This document shows positions 23,601 through 31,925 of a stretch of 34,638 nt of DNA, piece by piece (the first letter of the stretch is position 1; every line of letters starts with the position of its first letter). The DNA comes from Bacteroidota bacterium (GTDB lineage: Bacteria > Bacteroidota > Bacteroidia > Chitinophagales > Chitinophagaceae), in contig JABDEZ010000019.1 in the NCBI GenBank assembly GCA_013286835.1, positions 1 through 34,638 of the forward strand, read 5' to 3'. The notes below the pieces were generated by a model. The model did no database searches, was not told the origin of the DNA, and was given only the letters and a program-made list of their open reading frames with translations. Both the position numbers and the translations under genes were made by a program.

Positions 23601-26600
23601 ATTGGGTATCAACACCACTACACCCAATATTGCATATGCATGGACCGGCCCGGCAAGTTTTAATGCATCAACACAAAGCATTAGTATATCTCCTGTTGTA
23701 ATGGCCGATAGTGGTACCTACCATATAACTGCATCGAAAAATGGCTGCACCAGCTATGTTGATTCTATAAAAGTAGTTATACACCCTTTACCACAAACAC
23801 CAACTGTAAGCAGCAATTCGCCCAGGTGTGTGGGCGACACTATGAAACTACGTGACACGATCACCGCTACAGGAAATGTTGTTTATAACTGGACAGGGCC
23901 AGTGAATTTTCCAGGCGTGCAAAATCCGGTGATCACCAATATTACCGCTGCAGATTCTGGCGATTATATTGGATATGCCGTAGTAAACGGGTGTTCTTCT
24001 GTCGGCGCACTTATGCATTTTTCTGTGCTTTTGCCGCCGTCTGGCAATACCCATACGGCTAACAGCCCATGCCTGGGAGATAGTTTAAAACTGGTAGAAA
24101 ACTCCAATACTACAGGAGTAAGTTATAGCTGGACTGGTCCTAATAGCTTTACTGCAAACATTAAGAACCCTGGCTTCCCATCAACAACCACAAGCAGCGG
24201 AAAATACAAAGTGACTATCACCGCTCCAAACGGATGTGTAGCACATGATTCTATAACGGTTGCTACTAAGGCCGTTCCTGCAGTGCCTGTTGCAAACAGC
24301 AATAGCCCTGTTTGTGTGGGCGATAGCATTAGCTTTACGGCAAGTGATGTTTCAACTGGTGTTACCTATTCGTGGTCTGGGGGTAATGCGTTTAGTGCCA
24401 GCGGAGCCACCCCACACATTAGCACTTCTCACCTTTACGATTCTGGATATTATATAGTAAAAGCAACCTTGACGTCTGACCTTTGTTATGCAACAGACAC
24501 TATACTTGTAACGGTAAATGCTAAGCCAGCACCCCAAACCTTTTCATATAATCCCATGGTTTGTTCTGGCTCTCCCATCAGTATCATACCTGGTTATATT
24601 ATTGCAGGAGCGGTGTATAATTGGGCTGTTCCCGGTGTAGGAAGTGTATCGGGCAGTAATGTTTTTATTGCCAATTCATCTACTGCAAATTCGGGTAGCT
24701 ACTCTTTGTATACACAAAGCAATGGCTGCAAGGTATATGATACTGTAAGTATTTCTGTACACCAATCACCAGCTGTGCCTGTACTTACCAGCAACCCGGT
24801 TTGCGCCAAAGACACCCTGAAGGTAAATGCCACCAGCGACACGGGAACTGTGGTTTATAACTGGATGGGGCCTAACGGCACTTCTTTTAACACTCCGTCT
24901 TTTGTTATACCTCTTGCTCCGGCGGCAGATAGTGGCACATATATGCTGAGTGTAACACAGAACGGTTGCACTGTTTATGACACCATAGTGGCTGTAGTAA
25001 AGGTTGGCCCTACGCTTGCATTATCACTAAGCAATAATCCTATATGTGCGGGCGGGAGTGTAAACATGCGGGCAGGTACTACAATGAGCCCTGTATGGAC
25101 AGGGCCTAATGGTTTTTTGTCAACAGTTTCCAATCCATCTATTATTAATGCAGTTCCGGCAGATTCAGGTATGTATGTAGTAACTGCCAGCTTCAATGGT
25201 TGTGGTGCAAAAGACAGCATATTGCTGCAAGTAAATAATACACCTTTCAGCCCGGCCATAAACACCAATAGCCCTGTTTGTGCCGGCGATACGATAAAGA
25301 TCACGGGTACGCCGCTTACCACAGGGGTAACTTATAATTGGACCGGACCGGCAGGATATACAGTCACCAACCAGAACGTGGCTATACCTGGTAGTTCGCC
25401 TGCCAATGCGGGCAGTTATTATTTACAGATCAATAACGGCTGTATAACTTACGATACGTTCAATATAGCGGTAACCCCGCGTCCGGCTATATATGGTGCA
25501 GGTAGTAATAGCCCGGTTTGCAACGGTACACAACTTATGCTGATGGCTGGCAGTATATCACCAGGCAGCTTTACCAGTTGGACCGGCCCTGCAGGTTTTA
25601 ATTCATTTCAACCTAATGCACTAGTGAATAACATGATACTTGCAGACTCTGGAAACTATGTGCTGCACGCCATCAACCTGGGCTGTACCAGCACCGATAC
25701 GATACATGTATCGGTAGATGGTGCCAACATTGCTTATACTACCAATAGCCCTGTTTGCGCAGGCGATACACTAAAGTTTACAGGTAGTACCACTACAACA
25801 GGCGCTACTATTAACTGGACAACGCCTACCAGCGCTACAGTTCCCCAGGTTATTGTACCCAATGCTACCACAGCGAATGCGGGTACATATATTCTGAATG
25901 TAACCGATAACATTTGTGTTATACACGATAATGTAACCGCAGTGGTAAAACCATTGCCAGCAACACCTGCGGCAACCAGCAATAGCCCGTTGTGTGCTGG
26001 TAACCAACTGAGCCTTACGGCCTCCCCTACTACTGTGGGTGTTAGCTACAAATGGACCTTTGGAAGTACAGTGATAGCCACAACGCAAAACACAACGGTG
26101 AGCAACGTGACCAGTACAAATAGTGGTGTGTACACGGTAAGGGCAACGCTTAATAATTGTGTATCACCGGCTGCCACCACCTCTGTAATTGTCAATCCGT
26201 TACCAACAGCCACTGTAACAAGCAACAGCCCTGTATGCCTGGGTAGCAATCTTGATTTTATAACTACAGCAGCTCCTGGTACTACTTTCCACTGGAGCGG
26301 ACCTAACAATTTTATCTCTGGTTTACAGAATCCTTCAATCAATAATACAACAGCCGCTGCCGGTGGTTCCTATTCTTTGCTTTTGTCGCTAAACGGTTGT
26401 ACCAATACAGTGGTTGTGCCTGTTATCATTACTTCAAATCCAGCACCTGCAGTTACCGTAGTGGTCCCTAACGATACTGTATGTAAAAACGATAATGTTA
26501 CATTTACAGCTGTTACTACCAACGCCGGCGCTGCGCCTACCTACGCATGGTGGGTAAATTCAACTTTTACGGGCAAAACAACCAGAACTTATACCACATC

Positions 26601-27228
26601 TGCACTGGCCGAAGGTGACGTTGTGAAATGTATTGTACAAGGCAACGGTACTTGCCAGTCCACATCAGCAGTAAGCGGTTCGGTACAAATGCACGTTGTA
26701 CTATCTCATCCGCCACCGGTAACCGTTACTGTTTATCCCCAGGTATATACCCCGGGCGTATTAACCACTTTTACCGCCATCACACCGGGTAGCAGCAAGT
26801 GCCTCACCTACCAGTGGAAAAAGAACGGGGTAGATATAGCAGGGGCAACCTCCAGCTCATACGAATCTTACAACCTCAATAAGGGCGATAAAATAAGCCT
26901 GTATATACATAGCACTTGTGCTTGTACCAATCCTGATACATTGCTTACAAATGCTATTGGCCTTGGCGTAAATAACATAACTATAGCCGGCAGCTATCGT
27001 ATATATCCCAACCCAGCGCAAGATGAAGTGACTATAGAAGGTATAGGCAATACAGCACAGCTGGAAGTATATGATATGAATGGAAAGCAATTATGGGTAA
27101 AACCTATACAGTTCAATAGCGGTAGCGCAAAGGTGCATTTAGCCTTACCGGCCGGTATATATACCATGCACCTGGTTGATGACAAAGGGGTAAATTTTAT
27201 AGAGCGGCTAGTAGTACTGAGCAATTAA
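20614..27228 (+). CDS. giant T9SS-secreted surface protein (beta-propeller plus Ig-like array)
   Basis: A 2204-residue secreted protein. Signal peptide at 1-25 (MRRTLLYLSACITMLAVHYH...). Residues about 40-255 form an N-terminal domain (YFIENAGQVTDQYGKHRTDI) of the kind that precedes SBBP repeats. Residues about 260-720 hold seven SBBP repeats, each opening W-[AGS]-T-[YF]-[YF]-G, matching one seven-bladed propeller. Residues about 720-2115 are a string of 80-residue Ig/PKD-like modules: fourteen regular ones with NSPVCxGDT ... YxWTGP ... ADSGxYxVxxxxNGC, and three divergent ones at the ends. Each regular module has two cysteines, likely a disulfide. The C-terminus (about 2125-2204) is a type A sorting domain (YRIYPNPAQDEVTIEG ... 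LPAGIYTMHLVD). A cell-surface adhesin or matrix role is inferred. No enzymatic domain is seen. Confidence 0.93.
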   Translation: MRRTLLYLSACITMLAVHYHVQAQAQHPTKAFANHKDELYFIENAGQVTDQYGKHRTDIQYKVSMPGMSLFIGNGQLHYQWSKTPPPPATDKRQVATKLLQTDTSARTEMYRMDVTLAGANTNAVAITEQPQQYYEQYLGQHTTTAHAVNKITYKNIYPHIDWVLYIKDNKVEYDFVVHRGGRVQDIQLQYSGANSLDKTGTGGIAAITPMGNVTELQPYSYQQEDGQTIATTFKVKNNKVSFDVAPHKGTLVIDPTLQWATYYGGTGADQGNGVACDTVGNVYMAGVTSSTTNIATTGGYQNILHNTFEYTSFLTKFNAVGARIWATYFGASATSGITAYNYANAVACDKLGNVYITGNSLDSNITITSGAFQVVDSGLQDAYIAKFNGAGSLQWATYYGGSGIEQGLGIACDNNNNIFVTGSTSSSHGMATTGSAQNSLGGGIDVFVAKFNSSGARQWGTYFGGSNNEQANGITCDTAGNIYIAGETNGSGFPTTTGCYQNSYGGGTYDGFVTKFSNTGVLKWSTFYGGGDIDIAAAITCDGVNAIYITGVTYSTYSIASASSFQSNLAGTTGSNNAMLVKFDSTGSRVWGTYFGSTFINGTAITCDTGSVYFAGGVHTANINVATSDAYQSAAGGGTTDGFFEQFSKNGSQLWGTYYGGNDYDAIYGATTDKKGHIYICGATASTFLYLPNNSFQLNYGGGAYDAFLAKFTTVDTVVYFSVPFAQTCESAGTTITLPYHTTFPFHTGNTFTAQLSDSTGSFANAINIGTTSATTAGNITCTIPAGTPSSTLYRFRLIASSPADTSIDDGYNVTIINTALTSNSPVCKGDTLKMTSANTNSAVVSRWYGPGFSNTVSKNMSIPNTQYSNAGIYTDSLLLGTCGFKTNLVATVKYSPTPLPTYNGPVCLNNNINLASNDTNVLTTYMWTGPNSFYSAFKTPQITSAVFADTGYYRVVATVNGCSTTDSIRVVVQQSLSYLTKTGKDTLCVGGTLALGINTTTPNIAYAWTGPASFNASTQSISISPVVMADSGTYHITASKNGCTSYVDSIKVVIHPLPQTPTVSSNSPRCVGDTMKLRDTITATGNVVYNWTGPVNFPGVQNPVITNITAADSGDYIGYAVVNGCSSVGALMHFSVLLPPSGNTHTANSPCLGDSLKLVENSNTTGVSYSWTGPNSFTANIKNPGFPSTTTSSGKYKVTITAPNGCVAHDSITVATKAVPAVPVANSNSPVCVGDSISFTASDVSTGVTYSWSGGNAFSASGATPHISTSHLYDSGYYIVKATLTSDLCYATDTILVTVNAKPAPQTFSYNPMVCSGSPISIIPGYIIAGAVYNWAVPGVGSVSGSNVFIANSSTANSGSYSLYTQSNGCKVYDTVSISVHQSPAVPVLTSNPVCAKDTLKVNATSDTGTVVYNWMGPNGTSFNTPSFVIPLAPAADSGTYMLSVTQNGCTVYDTIVAVVKVGPTLALSLSNNPICAGGSVNMRAGTTMSPVWTGPNGFLSTVSNPSIINAVPADSGMYVVTASFNGCGAKDSILLQVNNTPFSPAINTNSPVCAGDTIKITGTPLTTGVTYNWTGPAGYTVTNQNVAIPGSSPANAGSYYLQINNGCITYDTFNIAVTPRPAIYGAGSNSPVCNGTQLMLMAGSISPGSFTSWTGPAGFNSFQPNALVNNMILADSGNYVLHAINLGCTSTDTIHVSVDGANIAYTTNSPVCAGDTLKFTGSTTTTGATINWTTPTSATVPQVIVPNATTANAGTYILNVTDNICVIHDNVTAVVKPLPATPAATSNSPLCAGNQLSLTASPTTVGVSYKWTFGSTVIATTQNTTVSNVTSTNSGVYTVRATLNNCVSPAATTSVIVNPLPTATVTSNSPVCLGSNLDFITTAAPGTTFHWSGPNNFISGLQNPSINNTTAAAGGSYSLLLSLNGCTNTVVVPVIITSNPAPAVTVVVPNDTVCKNDNVTFTAVTTNAGAAPTYAWWVNSTFTGKTTRTYTTSALAEGDVVKCIVQGNGTCQSTSAVSGSVQMHVVLSHPPPVTVTVYPQVYTPGVLTTFTAITPGSSKCLTYQWKKNGVDIAGATSSSYESYNLNKGDKISLYIHSTCACTNPDTLLTNAIGLGVNNITIAGSYRIYPNPAQDEVTIEGIGNTAQLEVYDMNGKQLWVKPIQFNSGSAKVHLALPAGIYTMHLVDDKGVNFIERLVVLSN

Positions 27229-27244
27229 CCCTGGTAGTTGGTTG

Positions 27245-27826
27245 CTATTGCGGCACGTCACCTTTATTTACCTGCACCTGGCCTTTAAGATTCTTTATTG
27301 TATAGAAAGAAAAATCTTCGTTAGCTTCCAGTCCATCCCCATACAGTACTTGTGTGGGGGTGGTTATTTTTACCGGTTTTTCAGTAAAAAACTTTTTTAT
27401 GGCCTGGTTCCATACCAGTTCTTCGGTCTCCAGTTTCTCACCTTTCTTATTCACTATAACTATGCTGTCGCGTACCAGTATGTTTTGTTGCAGCTCATAA
27501 TATCTTGCATAGCGTGCAGTTAAGGTACTATTTACCTGTTCACTATCATTGTAAAATTCAACCCTTATACCCTTCTTCATGTCTGTATAAGGCGGTCGGG
27601 CTGTTTCGTTCCTTATAAACTCATGGGCAAAAAGCCGGGCTTTAACTTTGCCGTGCTCACTATAGAGTATCGTAACATCGTATGCCTTATCCACTTGCGT
27701 CATGTTCTTGGATGTAAGGGCTACAATATCGCGGGGGTCATTTTTACAGGATGTGAAAAACAAAACACCCGGAATAATGATCCGGGCTATTGTAGAAAAG
27801 ATATATTTTTCACCAAGTTTATTCAT
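27245..27826 (-). CDS. lptC: LptC-like LPS-export lipoprotein
   Basis: Periplasmic bridge component that receives lipopolysaccharide from LptB2FG and passes it to LptA. I chose ATG 27826 (MNKLGEKYIF, 193 residues); it overlaps the stop of the preceding gene by 8 nt (ATGAATAA). The frame is open to 27853 but those extra residues are unlike a signal peptide. A lipobox ends at Cys27 (LFFTSC), typical for Bacteroidota LptC. The body shows the repeated beta-strand pattern of the LptC/OstA fold: DVTILYSEHGKVKARLFAHE, GIRVEFYND, LTARYARYYELQQNILVRDS, and KITTPTQVLYGDGLEANEDF. Last gene of a five-gene operon and convergent with the giant gene, 16 nt apart. Confidence 0.87.
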   Translation of the reverse strand: MNKLGEKYIFSTIARIIIPGVLFFTSCKNDPRDIVALTSKNMTQVDKAYDVTILYSEHGKVKARLFAHEFIRNETARPPYTDMKKGIRVEFYNDSEQVNSTLTARYARYYELQQNILVRDSIVIVNKKGEKLETEELVWNQAIKKFFTEKPVKITTPTQVLYGDGLEANEDFSFYTIKNLKGQVQVNKGDVPQ

Positions 27827-29138
27827 ATTTACGTGGTATGAACCATTTGGCATTAAAGGTAAGTCCTAATGTAAGCTTCACATATGTTTGTTGTATCAAC
27901 CCATTACTCTGGGTACCCATCCTACCCACATCAAGCGCCCCATGAAATTCTGAGGTGCTACGCCTGAAAGGCAGGCTCATCCCTGCTGTGAGACCATAAT
28001 AATTGATCTGTGTATTACGCAGGTACACCGGATCTGTGCCATAATACATACCAAATCTATACGTAACCCGCGACCAGAAGTTACGGATATTTGATGCATT
28101 AGGTACGTACTCACCACCTATGCTTATTTTGTATGCAGTACTAGCCAAAGAGTCAGACGGCTGACCTATGCCATTGTTTGTAAATTGAGACCATTGTGTA
28201 GCAGTATAATCGGCACCAACATCCCAATGTTCTGCTTTTGCAAGGTGTACACCAAAGCTATAGGTCATAGGCAACCTTATTTTGCCTTTCGATTGGTTGC
28301 TTTGGTATGAAGTATCCTGCACTAAGGTATCATAGAACTGATAAGAACTTATCCAATAGTTGTTTTGTATCTGATTAAGCGATTGAGCAAGGGCAAGGGT
28401 ACCGCCTACACGCAACACCAGGTCCTTTTTTAACTTGGTTTCATACATTAAGCCGCCCTTCCAGTATATACCACCTATTTTTTCATAATTAGAGAATTCT
28501 GAGTTCATTGTTGAATTTGCTATGGTATCTATGTTGTCTGCAAATGAAGAAGTAGTGATGCTACCGAACATGTAACCAAAATTGAACCCGGCGCTAAAAC
28601 CTTTATATTCATAAGCGGCACCAATGTATGCATAGTTAAGACCACCATTGCCTCCAAAAGAGCGTCTTATTGGTCCTGCGCCCGGATACACTGCAGTATC
28701 AGCAAGATTGTAATAGACTCTTGTCTGCGGTGTAAAGCCAAATACCAGGCCTCCGTGCTTGCCTACCGGTACACCTATATTCAGATAATTGAGCGTAGCG
28801 GTACCTGTAGTATAGTTTAACCCATTAGCTGCTACGTTACGGATACTTCCTTGCATACCAGCCTCATAAGTAGTTAGTTTCAAAAAAGAGTATGATGCAG
28901 GATTGTCAGAATTTATGGAATAAGGATTTTCATAAGCAGATGAAATATTACCCATACCCTGCAAAACCGCATTATTTCCATTCAGCGCTTCGCCTACGCC
29001 AAAACGGGAATAAGGATCGTTCTCCCGCGTTGACGTAGGATTACTAACCGTACTGGTTTGAGCTATAGATGTTACTCCAAAAGCAAATAAGAATAATAAA
29101 AAGAAAGGGAAAATGTATTTAGCGTGGAATTGGTACAT
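27819..29138 (-). CDS. outer-membrane beta-barrel protein, PorV/FadL-like
   Basis: A 439-residue protein with a signal peptide (about 1-27, ending SIAQ) and a sequence dominated by alternating beta strands, ending in an aromatic/charged residue run (TLGLTFNAKWFIPRKYE). The start of the mature protein, ENDPYSRFGVGEALNGNNAVLQGMG, is the signature I know from Bacteroidota outer-membrane proteins of the OMPP1/FadL-like group. Function is unknown; such barrels carry hydrophobic ligands or serve secretion. It overlaps coaX by 20 nt upstream and lptC by 8 nt downstream, a tightly packed arrangement that suggests translational coupling and possibly an envelope link. Confidence 0.85.
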   Translation of the reverse strand: MYQFHAKYIFPFFLLFLFAFGVTSIAQTSTVSNPTSTRENDPYSRFGVGEALNGNNAVLQGMGNISSAYENPYSINSDNPASYSFLKLTTYEAGMQGSIRNVAANGLNYTTGTATLNYLNIGVPVGKHGGLVFGFTPQTRVYYNLADTAVYPGAGPIRRSFGGNGGLNYAYIGAAYEYKGFSAGFNFGYMFGSITTSSFADNIDTIANSTMNSEFSNYEKIGGIYWKGGLMYETKLKKDLVLRVGGTLALAQSLNQIQNNYWISSYQFYDTLVQDTSYQSNQSKGKIRLPMTYSFGVHLAKAEHWDVGADYTATQWSQFTNNGIGQPSDSLASTAYKISIGGEYVPNASNIRNFWSRVTYRFGMYYGTDPVYLRNTQINYYGLTAGMSLPFRRSTSEFHGALDVGRMGTQSNGLIQQTYVKLTLGLTFNAKWFIPRKYE

Positions 29139-29862
29139 TATGTTTTAAAATTAAATTCAACCCTTTCATTAACAGGTCTGGGTCGGCAAATATCTTACTT
29201 TTAATTTTGCTTGCAAAGTATGGGGCATCCCCACCCGTTAATACGGCGTTAAAATCGGAGTATTGACTTTCAAATTCTTTGATCATTCCATCTATTTCAG
29301 CAGCCATGCCAAATATGGTTCCGCTACGCATACACGTTGCCGTGTCATAGCCCAACAATAAAAGCTCTCCCTGCACGGGCACTTCAGGCAACTTATCCGT
29401 AAACTCATGCATCGCTTTAAGTCGCATTTGCAATCCCGGACTTATTGCGCCCCCTCTGAAAGTTTTATTTTTCTGAACAAAGTTGTATGTAATGCATGTT
29501 CCCAGGCTTATAGCAAGTGTATTTTTGCCCTCATTCTGCATATAGGCAGCAGTAGCAAGCGCTATCCTGTCATTCCCCAACGATTCCGGTGAAAGGTAGG
29601 CGTTCATGATAGGCAGAGATGTATTGCTATTCAGCTTAATAAAAGACTTTATTTTTTCACTTAAAGCCTGTTCCACGCCAAAGGGATGCTCAACTACAGA
29701 ACATAAAATTGCTTTTTGCGCATTGTGGCTGGAGATAACAGCTTCAAGGCCACTCACCGCTTCTGCCGCAGGAAATGTAAATGTATCGGCGATCTGCTCA
29801 TCATTAAAAATGGCAGCTTTAACATTCGTATTTCCCCAGTCTATGCAAAGATTTATGGACAT
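29119..29862 (-). CDS. coaX: type III pantothenate kinase
   Basis: Phosphorylates pantothenate with ATP, the first step of coenzyme A synthesis; this type is not feedback-inhibited by CoA and needs a monovalent cation. I chose ATG 29862 (MSINLCIDWGNTNVKAAIF, 247 residues); the frame is open to 29940 but the extra 26 residues do not fit the family. Visible: phosphate-binding IDWGNTNVK (7-15), SLGTCITYNFV, GGAISPGLQMRLKAMHEFT, and TGGDAPYFASKI near the C-terminus. Normal length. Lies between the LON-domain gene (114 nt upstream) and the outer-membrane gene it overlaps. Confidence 0.95.
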   Translation of the reverse strand: MSINLCIDWGNTNVKAAIFNDEQIADTFTFPAAEAVSGLEAVISSHNAQKAILCSVVEHPFGVEQALSEKIKSFIKLNSNTSLPIMNAYLSPESLGNDRIALATAAYMQNEGKNTLAISLGTCITYNFVQKNKTFRGGAISPGLQMRLKAMHEFTDKLPEVPVQGELLLLGYDTATCMRSGTIFGMAAEIDGMIKEFESQYSDFNAVLTGGDAPYFASKIKSKIFADPDLLMKGLNLILKHNVPIPR

Positions 29863-29976
29863 TGTTTGTTGCTTTAAGATGATTTCTGCCAAATTAGTGA
29901 AATTTAGCGTGATTGCTAAGCTATGAAATAAATGGAACAAAAAAATTAATAGACCTATTGCAACCCAATGCCTGGA

Positions 29977-30621
29977 TCATAGATCAAAATCACCTAACGA
30001 TAAATTCCTGAAGTGTCCGTTCATCTGCACCCTTGCTTTCATTTGTTCCAGCTCTTTAATTATCGGCGTTATCGTATTCAGATGCCGCCTTATGTACTCA
30101 AGTCGTTGACTTTCTGTGAAAAGGCCCAACAGCTCGTATTCCTGTTTTTTTGTAAATCCTACCAGGTGTCCTATTTCATAAGATATCATGGAGCTTTTAT
30201 GGATGGGAAATTTTTCTTCCAGGCTTACCAGCGTATATAGTCTTTTCACCTCTTCCAGTATAAGCCTTGCAATATCGGTATTATCCTGCATCGTCACATT
30301 GGGCGGATAGTTAACTATAGCTCCCCAATACATTTTATCGGGCAATGTTTTAATAACTTCCAGTATTCTGAACACATTCACCCCCCTTGTCTTAATATCC
30401 AACTCACCGTTATCATATTCTTTCACCACTTCCAGTATTTCCATTTGCGTGCCCAACTCTTCCATTTTCTTATCCAGCACGGTAGTGATACCAAAATTTT
30501 TCTTTTCCCTGATGCATTCAGAGATCAATTGCTTGTATCGTGGCTCAAATACATGCAGGTTCAGCGCCTCGCCTGGATAAACTACTATACTAAGTGGAAA
30601 TATGGGTATGAAATTGGTCAT
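29977..30621 (-). CDS. stand-alone LON substrate-binding (N-terminal) domain protein
   Basis: A 214-residue protein made only of the Lon N-terminal/PUA-like substrate-binding domain: FIPIFPLSIVVYPGEALNLHVFEPRYKQLI, then FGITTVLDKKMEELGTQMEILEVVKEYDNGELDIKTRGVNVFRI. There is no AAA+ or protease domain. Single-domain versions occur widely; their substrate role is not settled and they may be adaptors or chaperone-like. It lies 12 nt after the O-antigen ligase-like gene and is likely co-transcribed. Confidence 0.9.
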   Translation of the reverse strand: MTNFIPIFPLSIVVYPGEALNLHVFEPRYKQLISECIREKKNFGITTVLDKKMEELGTQMEILEVVKEYDNGELDIKTRGVNVFRILEVIKTLPDKMYWGAIVNYPPNVTMQDNTDIARLILEEVKRLYTLVSLEEKFPIHKSSMISYEIGHLVGFTKKQEYELLGLFTESQRLEYIRRHLNTITPIIKELEQMKARVQMNGHFRNLSLGDFDL

Positions 30622-30633
30622 AGTTTTTTTGAT

Positions 30634-31881
30634 TTATGCAATTATTGCCGCGCGCTCCGGCTTTTTTAACGTAGCCCTTTGCCACAGCATGAAAAACAAA
30701 TATACAAATACACCGAATTGCACCTCAAGAAACGGCTCTATCATCAGGTTCACCAAGAACACCAGCCATATAACAAACATAAAAAAACCATCGCGGTTCT
30801 TCCTGATCCAGACCAATGGGTAAAAAAGCCAGATAGAAAATATGGCAGCTACAGGCATGCCACAGCCCAGTGCCACATCCATTAGTTGGTTATGAGGCAG
30901 TAGCTGGTCCTCTTCTTTTATCTGCGGGTACCATTTTTTATATCCTTCCCTCATCACATTCATCATATCGCCCGTACCAACGCCCGTCCAGGGATGCTCT
31001 ATTATCTTTTTCAGGGCAATTTTATAAGATATCAGCCTCCCTATATCGCCATACTTTCCGCTTCTGTCGCCCCTCTCAAATACAATGTAAGTATAGCTGA
31101 TATACCCTATACGCTGACTGAATGTGGGTATTGTTTTCAATGCTGTAAAAAACAATACTATAACAATTATGATCCCAGCAAGCGCCGTTTTTACTTTTTT
31201 TATCATTAAAAAGTAAAAACCCAAAGCGATTATAAAAATATACAGGGATATAATGCCAGACTTTGCTGCCAGCACATGCAGATATACAGTAAGCAACACA
31301 AGAATGCAGGCTATTATTATCTTAATAGACCGTGTATTCAATCGTGGCCAAATGTAAACACCCCATATTATGTAGCACGCTATTGAGATACTAAACCTGA
31401 TATGGTCATCTTCGGCAGGTGTAGGCAGTACCTTCGATGTCCTGTATTGTTCCATATAAAAATCCATATGGTTTACAAGGAACATAGCACTGTAACCTGC
31501 ACCCAACAATAGCAATATCCCTGTGCAGACGGTATATATACGCAATTGCCGGTCTGAGAATGATGGCAGGAATGTGAACGCCAGTGGTAATAATAATATG
31601 GGCAGCTTTACATTAAAATGTATGTTCCAGAATCCTGTATTATCGCTCCATAAAGATGAAATGGCATAAAAAGATACCCATACAACACCCAGTAACCACC
31701 ACTTATCTTTAAACCACCTTCTAGGATCAACATTGTACAACGCAGTACACCCCAGGATGAAGGTACTTGCAGACAGTAATACGCGCGATACCAAGAAACC
31801 CGCAACCATACCCACTATGCATATCAATGCAATATTGGATTTTTTGAAAAGTTTATGGTCAATAAATTTATTTTTGTTCAA
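30634..31881 (-). CDS. O-antigen ligase-family membrane protein
   Basis: A 415-residue protein with about ten to twelve membrane helices and one large outer loop near the C-terminus, the plan of the Wzy/WaaL O-antigen ligase/polymerase family. The loop contains the family motif with a key histidine, QLLPHNQLMDVALGCGMPV, after GVGTGDMMNVMREGYKKWYP. It would join or polymerise undecaprenyl-linked glycans at the periplasmic face. It starts at a TTG (31881), since an in-frame stop occurs at 31891-31893 and no ATG lies before helix 1. It heads the minus-strand operon and is divergent from meaB with only 44 nt between, so their promoters must be very compact. Ligase versus polymerase cannot be decided here. 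Confidence 0.87.
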   Translation of the reverse strand: MNKNKFIDHKLFKKSNIALICIVGMVAGFLVSRVLLSASTFILGCTALYNVDPRRWFKDKWWLLGVVWVSFYAISSLWSDNTGFWNIHFNVKLPILLLPLAFTFLPSFSDRQLRIYTVCTGILLLLGAGYSAMFLVNHMDFYMEQYRTSKVLPTPAEDDHIRFSISIACYIIWGVYIWPRLNTRSIKIIIACILVLLTVYLHVLAAKSGIISLYIFIIALGFYFLMIKKVKTALAGIIIVIVLFFTALKTIPTFSQRIGYISYTYIVFERGDRSGKYGDIGRLISYKIALKKIIEHPWTGVGTGDMMNVMREGYKKWYPQIKEEDQLLPHNQLMDVALGCGMPVAAIFSIWLFYPLVWIRKNRDGFFMFVIWLVFLVNLMIEPFLEVQFGVFVYLFFMLWQRATLKKPERAAIIA

Positions 31882-31925
31882 GAAGACTGTTTATGGGGAT
31901 TGTAAACGGTTGAAAATCTTATTTA

